A stretch of 9,005 nt of DNA from an uncultured Bacilli bacterium. GTDB taxonomy: Bacteria; Bacillota_I; Bacilli_A; RF39; UBA660. A model generated the notes under the pieces. That model ran no database searches, was not told the origin of the DNA, and worked only from the letters and a program-made list of their open reading frames with translations. This document shows, piece after piece, positions 5,925 through 9,005 of the stretch. How positions within the stretch are numbered: position 1 is the first letter of the stretch; each line of letters begins with the position of its first letter. A program made the position numbers and the translations under genes. The DNA lies in NCBI GenBank assembly GCA_949840855.1, contig CATKYP010000029.1:1-9005 (forward strand), in the 5' to 3' direction.

Positions 5925-6213
5925 CTCTTTCTTCTGGAATAGTATATCCCTCTGGTAACTTATCTAGTTCTTGGAAGACATACTCTACTTCGATTTTTCC
6001 TTCTACTCGTTTTCCTATTGTTTCCTTAAATACTTCATAATTTTCTTTTTTTATTATAAATACTATTTTAGTAAAACCTGATTTAATGGCATCATATACA
6101 GAATAATCTATAATAAATTCTCCATTTGGTCCCATTTTCTCTATTTGTTTTAATCCTCCAAATCTGCTTCCCATTCCTGCTGCCATAATAATTAGTGTTA
6201 TATCTTTGTTCAT
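5302..6213 (-). CDS. Nucleotidyltransferase, GT-A fold (paralogue 2 of a tandem pair)
   Basis: A 303-residue enzyme of the same family as its downstream neighbour. Signature elements are MAAGMGSRFGGLKQ (10-23), GPNGEFIIDYSVYDAI (28-43), KPLGTAQA (98-105) and INADDFYG with metal-ligand candidates D123/D124. SWYGITYKED near the C-terminus is conserved in both copies. The function is transfer of a nucleotide to a phosphorylated substrate, probably for cell-surface polysaccharide or lipid precursors, with specificity unknown. The open frame extends upstream to a TTG at 6246 that would overlap pcrA, but ATG at 6213 is preceded by AAAGGG six bases away and begins directly at the conserved fold, so ATG is chosen. 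It starts 19 bases after the pcrA stop, in one transcription unit with it. Confidence 0.86.
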   Translation of the reverse strand: MNKDITLIIMAAGMGSRFGGLKQIEKMGPNGEFIIDYSVYDAIKSGFTKIVFIIKKENYEVFKETIGKRVEGKIEVEYVFQELDKLPEGYTIPEEREKPLGTAQAILCCKNVVNTPFAIINADDFYGRDSFVKAATYLKTVDSNSNSYAMIAYHIINTLTENGAVKRGVCNIENGYLTDLLESSVEKINNKIIAKPLDNSKEFEVKDTQTVSMNMLLFTTTIFNFIEDNFKDFLDENKNNIMKAEYLIPDLLQKLLKKGLVTTKVIETNSSWYGITYKEDITPVKEAIGKLIDKGEYSNYLWN

Positions 6214-6232
6214 ATTAATCCCTTTCTTATAT

Positions 6233-8326
6233 TTATACTTTTGCAAGTTTCTTATGATTTTTCATTAATTTTTTTATGCCATGAGGATGTTTAAAAGCTA
6301 CACTTACTAATGTATTTGTTACTTCAACTACTCTACCTGTTCCAAATGTTTCGTGATAAACATAGTCACCTACAGAATAATCAATATCTTCTTCTCTAAA
6401 CATTTCTCCTGTACTTTTCTTCTCTATTATTTTTTCTTCTTGTTTTTCACTAGTTTCTATTAAATTTTTATCTATTTCTGATATAAATCTACTTGGAGGA
6501 TTTACTTGCTCGTTTCCAAATAAAGTCCTCATTCTGGCATTTACTAAATGTAAATCTTTTCTAGCTCTTGTTATTGCAACATAACATAGTCTTCTTTCTT
6601 CTTCTAAATCCCCATTTTCATATATACTATTGGAATGTGGGAAAATTCCTTCCTCTAGTCCAACAATAAAAACGTGATTGAATTCTAGTCCTTTTACTGA
6701 ATGTACAGTCATCAAGCTAATTCTATTGTCATCATCATTATATTCTTCAACATCACTTACTAGACTTATTTCTAACAAAAAGTCCTCTAGTGATATTAAG
6801 CCTTCTTTTTCTTCGAAAGATTTAGTTATTGATTTGAACTCTTCTAAGTTTTCAAGTCTTATTTCAGAATCTAGTGACTCTTCCCTTTCTAACTCTTCTT
6901 TCATACCAGTTTTTTTAAGTACTTCATCTATAAGTTCTGTTAAAGTTACTTTTTCTGATATCTGTTTCAACTCTTCTATTATTGACTTGAAAGTTAATTC
7001 TTTACCAGATTCTATGGCTTCATACATACTAACTCCTAACGAATCTGCTTTTTCTGCTAGATTAGAAATAGACTTTGTTCCTATTCCCCTTTTAGGTGTA
7101 TTAATTACTCGTGTTAGTGAAACATTATCTTTACTATTGTGTATTAATCTTAAATAGGCTATTAGATCTTTTATTTCTTTGCGATTATAGAAGTAAAAAC
7201 TTCCAACTACTTTATATGGTAAATTTTCTTTTAACATTTCTTCTTCTAGTATTCGCGATTGAGCATTAGTACGATATAAAATTGCTATTTCCTTATAAGA
7301 TATTTCTTTATTTATTAATTCCTTTATTTTCTTGGTAGTATATGCTGCTTCATCGCGTTCATTAAATGCTCTATAATACTTTATCTTTTCTCCTTGTTCA
7401 TTTTCAGTCCAAAGTTTTTTATCTTTCTTTTCTTTATTATTTTTTATAACACCATTAGCTGCATCCAATATGTTTCCTGTTGAACGATAGTTTTGTTCTA
7501 AAAGAATTGTTTTTGTATCTTTATAGTCCTTTTCAAAGTTTAAAATATTTCTGTAATTTGCTCCTCGAAAAGAGTAAATACTTTGAAAATCATCTCCTAC
7601 TACCATTATATTTTTATATTTTGCACTCAATGTTTTGGCTAGTATATATTGAGCTTCATTTGTATCTTGATACTCATCAATTAAAATATATTTATATTTT
7701 TCCTGATATTTTTCTAAGACATCTATGTTTTCTTTAAATAGCTTTATTGGTAATATTAATAAATCATCAAAGTCAACAGAGTTATTTTTTTTTAACTTTT
7801 CAACATATTTTTTATATACCTCCTGAACTACTTGTTCAAAATCGCTGGTGGCATATTTTTCATACATTTCTGGAGTTATAAGCTCATTTTTACAACTACT
7901 TATTTTATTTCTTATCGCTCTTGGATTATATATTTTAGGATCATAATTTTTATCTTTTAGTATTTTTTTTATGACAGATAAAGAATCATCACTATCCATT
8001 ATTACAAAGTTACTATCATATCCTAATAAAGCACAATTTTCTCTTAAAAGTCTAAGACCAAAACTATGAAATGTTGATATTTGAATGTATTTTGCTATAT
8101 CACCTATTAGATTATAAACTCTATCCTTCATTTCTTTTGCTGCTTTATTTGTGAAAGTTATTGCTAAAATATTATATGGTGCTACTTCTAATTTGTCTAT
8201 TAAATATGCTATTTTAGTGGTTAAAACCTTAGTCTTTCCACTTCCTGCACCAGCAAGAACTAATAGTGGTCCTTCATTATATAGAATGGCATGCTTTTGT
8301 TGTTCATTTAATTCATTTATGTTCAT
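6233..8326 (-). CDS. pcrA: ATP-dependent DNA helicase PcrA (UvrD/Rep family)
   Basis: A 697-residue superfamily 1A 3'-5' helicase. Motifs run in order: Q motif LNEQQKHAI (6-14), Walker A GAGSGKT (26-32), ITFTNKAAKEM (motif Ia), LIDEYQDTNEAQY (motif II, the DExx box), GDDFQSIYSFRGA (III), QNYRST (IV), TVHSVKGLEFNHVFIVGLEEGIFP (V) and ERRLCYVAITRARKDL (VI). The last 48 residues (650-697, YSVGDYVYHETFGTGRV...) are the tudor-like domain that in Bacillus and Geobacillus PcrA contacts RNA polymerase. It unwinds DNA in repair, replication-fork rescue and transcription-linked repair, and is essential in Bacillus. It is slightly shorter than the about 739 residues of the Bacillus protein. Motif III has DDF where many homologues have DDD. 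ATG at 8326 follows AAGAGG by 11 bases, behind a good promoter. It heads an operon with two nucleotidyltransferases. Confidence 0.96.
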   Translation of the reverse strand: MNINELNEQQKHAILYNEGPLLVLAGAGSGKTKVLTTKIAYLIDKLEVAPYNILAITFTNKAAKEMKDRVYNLIGDIAKYIQISTFHSFGLRLLRENCALLGYDSNFVIMDSDDSLSVIKKILKDKNYDPKIYNPRAIRNKISSCKNELITPEMYEKYATSDFEQVVQEVYKKYVEKLKKNNSVDFDDLLILPIKLFKENIDVLEKYQEKYKYILIDEYQDTNEAQYILAKTLSAKYKNIMVVGDDFQSIYSFRGANYRNILNFEKDYKDTKTILLEQNYRSTGNILDAANGVIKNNKEKKDKKLWTENEQGEKIKYYRAFNERDEAAYTTKKIKELINKEISYKEIAILYRTNAQSRILEEEMLKENLPYKVVGSFYFYNRKEIKDLIAYLRLIHNSKDNVSLTRVINTPKRGIGTKSISNLAEKADSLGVSMYEAIESGKELTFKSIIEELKQISEKVTLTELIDEVLKKTGMKEELEREESLDSEIRLENLEEFKSITKSFEEKEGLISLEDFLLEISLVSDVEEYNDDDNRISLMTVHSVKGLEFNHVFIVGLEEGIFPHSNSIYENGDLEEERRLCYVAITRARKDLHLVNARMRTLFGNEQVNPPSRFISEIDKNLIETSEKQEEKIIEKKSTGEMFREEDIDYSVGDYVYHETFGTGRVVEVTNTLVSVAFKHPHGIKKLMKNHKKLAKV

Positions 8327-8349
8327 TTTACTATCTACCTCTTAATTTA

Positions 8350-8379
8350 ATTATACCACTATGTTGTTATAGATAGCAA
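8350..8379 (-). promoter_or_regulatory. Promoter of the pcrA operon
   Basis: The minus strand shows TTGCTA (8379-8374), an 18-base spacer and TATAAT (8355-8350) preceded by TGG, giving an extended -10 as well as a moderate -35. Transcription would start near 8343, leaving a short leader of about 17 bases. The -35 sits at the end of the T-tract of the upstream terminator. Confidence 0.65.
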
Positions 8380-8383
8380 AGAA

Positions 8384-8412
8384 AAACAGTCTAAATATTA
8401 TTTACACTGTTT
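8384..8412 (-). terminator. Hairpin terminator of the partial membrane-protein gene
   Basis: A stem pairs 8384-8390 with 8406-8412, then continues through one C/C mismatch to pair 8392-8396 with 8400-8404 around a three-base loop. On the minus strand it is followed by TTTTTCTTT. It lies ten bases beyond the stop of the gene ending at 8423. Confidence 0.7.
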
Positions 8413-8422
8413 GTATTATATT

Positions 8423-9005
8423 TTAACTAACACTTTTATATAGTGCCATTAATTCTGATAGAGGATTTTCTTCTTTAGTTTGTTCTTTTATATTATTTGG
8501 TTGATTAATAAACATATTACTATTTGTATTTTCATTATTTTGAATATTTTTATATATATTTTCGTTATTATTAGGAATTTCATTCATAAACATTTGTGCA
8601 TTTGTTGCAAAATTTTCTTTATTTGTATTTGTCATAAATACCATATTATTTTTTCTAGCATTTTCCTTTTGTCTTTGCTCGTTCAACATTGATACTAATA
8701 ATTTATAATCGTCCAGTGTTAGCATTTGTTCATATATTGCTGTATTTTCTTGTTGTTTTGGCAAATTATAAACTATTTGAGGTTTTGAAATTTCTCTTTT
8801 TAATATATAAGGATGATTTATTTGAATTACATTATCTGGTAATTTAATAGATAATGGTATATTTTCATTAGTAGAATTTATATGTTCTACTGTTAAAGTA
8901 CTATTATTATATATAGTTTCTACTTTTTTGCTTTCTAAATAAGTAATTATTATTTTATATATAAGAAGAAATAAAATCCAAACTATAAAAATATTACTAC
9001 TTAAT
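8423..9005 (-). CDS. Unrecognised protein with one membrane segment (5' end outside the window)
   Basis: The frame is open from the right window edge to a TAA at 8425-8423, giving 193 codons; the start is outside. I do not recognise it. Near the visible N-terminus is a hydrophobic segment (SSNIFIVWILFLLIYKIIITYL), likely a membrane anchor, then a region of short strands (STLTVEHINST, NIPLSIKLPDNVIQI), then a hydrophilic, Asn/Gln/Lys-rich tail with an amphipathic stretch LTLDDYKLLVSMLNEQRQKENARK that may be helical or coiled coil. A TTG at 8764 could start a 113-residue frame, but no ribosome binding site was seen and the frame continues upstream without a break. It ends in a clear terminator, so it is not cotranscribed with pcrA. 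Confidence 0.65.
   Translation of the reverse strand, partial: LSSNIFIVWILFLLIYKIIITYLESKKVETIYNNSTLTVEHINSTNENIPLSIKLPDNVIQINHPYILKREISKPQIVYNLPKQQENTAIYEQMLTLDDYKLLVSMLNEQRQKENARKNNMVFMTNTNKENFATNAQMFMNEIPNNNENIYKNIQNNENTNSNMFINQPNNIKEQTKEENPLSELMALYKSVS

Noticed and set aside
6214..6246. An upstream TTG start for the second nucleotidyltransferase, overlapping pcrA
   Set aside because: The extra residues (MQKYKYKKGIN) precede the conserved fold, and the ATG at 6213 has a ribosome binding site at good spacing.
6678..7157. A 159-codon + strand open frame inside pcrA
   Set aside because: It is antisense to conserved helicase sequence; its Ser/Leu-rich product is the mirror of Glu/Lys/Arg-rich coding DNA.
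8762..8764. TTG as the start of a 113-residue protein ending at 8423
   Set aside because: The frame continues open to the window edge and includes a plausible membrane segment, and no ribosome binding site was seen ahead of the TTG.
1..9005. CRISPR array, tRNA/rRNA, insertion sequence or prophage
   Set aside because: No regularly spaced repeats, cloverleaf, rRNA-like sequence, transposase or phage structural gene was found on either strand.

Overview
The window is strongly AT-rich DNA (roughly a quarter G+C by eye) in which every convincing gene lies on the minus strand. Shine-Dalgarno sites of the AGGAG type, extended -10 promoters (TGnTATAAT), TAA stops, TGG as the tryptophan codon with no in-frame TGA, and a PcrA helicase with the C-terminal tudor domain together suggest a low-GC Gram-positive bacterium (Bacillota, or a Mollicutes-like gut lineage using the standard code). 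A PerR-type regulator coupled to rubrerythrin suggests an anaerobe that scavenges peroxide. I cannot name the species.

Read in the direction of transcription (right to left), the layout is as follows. (1) 9005-8423: the 3' part of an unrecognised protein with one membrane segment, closed by a terminator at 8384-8412. (2) 8326-3798: a four-gene run from an extended -10 promoter: pcrA, two tandem paralogous nucleotidyltransferases, and an unrecognised 170-residue protein whose start lies two bases after the preceding stop. (3) 3730-3086: a Bax inhibitor-1 family membrane protein with its own likely promoter and a terminator hairpin at 3056-3081. (4) 2982-2284: a zinc-ribbon / membrane helix / thioredoxin-like protein. 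(5) 2154-1236: a perR-rbr operon with a clear promoter and a perfect 7-1-7 palindrome resembling a PerR box at the transcription start, ending in a hairpin at 1190-1220. (6) 1152-1: a GNAT acetyltransferase and a uracil-DNA-glycosylase-like protein separated by one base. The second runs to the window edge, where its stop codon is probably cut.

The best-supported functional unit is perR-rbr: a metal-dependent peroxide sensor with its peroxidase, apparently autoregulated. The less ordinary items are the GNAT/UDG-like pair, the redox protein with an N-terminal zinc ribbon, and the duplicated nucleotidyltransferases with unchanged DNA stretches downstream of the helicase. I see no tRNA, rRNA, CRISPR array, insertion sequence or prophage gene, and no gene-free stretch longer than about 130 bases. 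No clearly novel system is proven here; the GNAT/UDG-like pair is the most plausible candidate for one.
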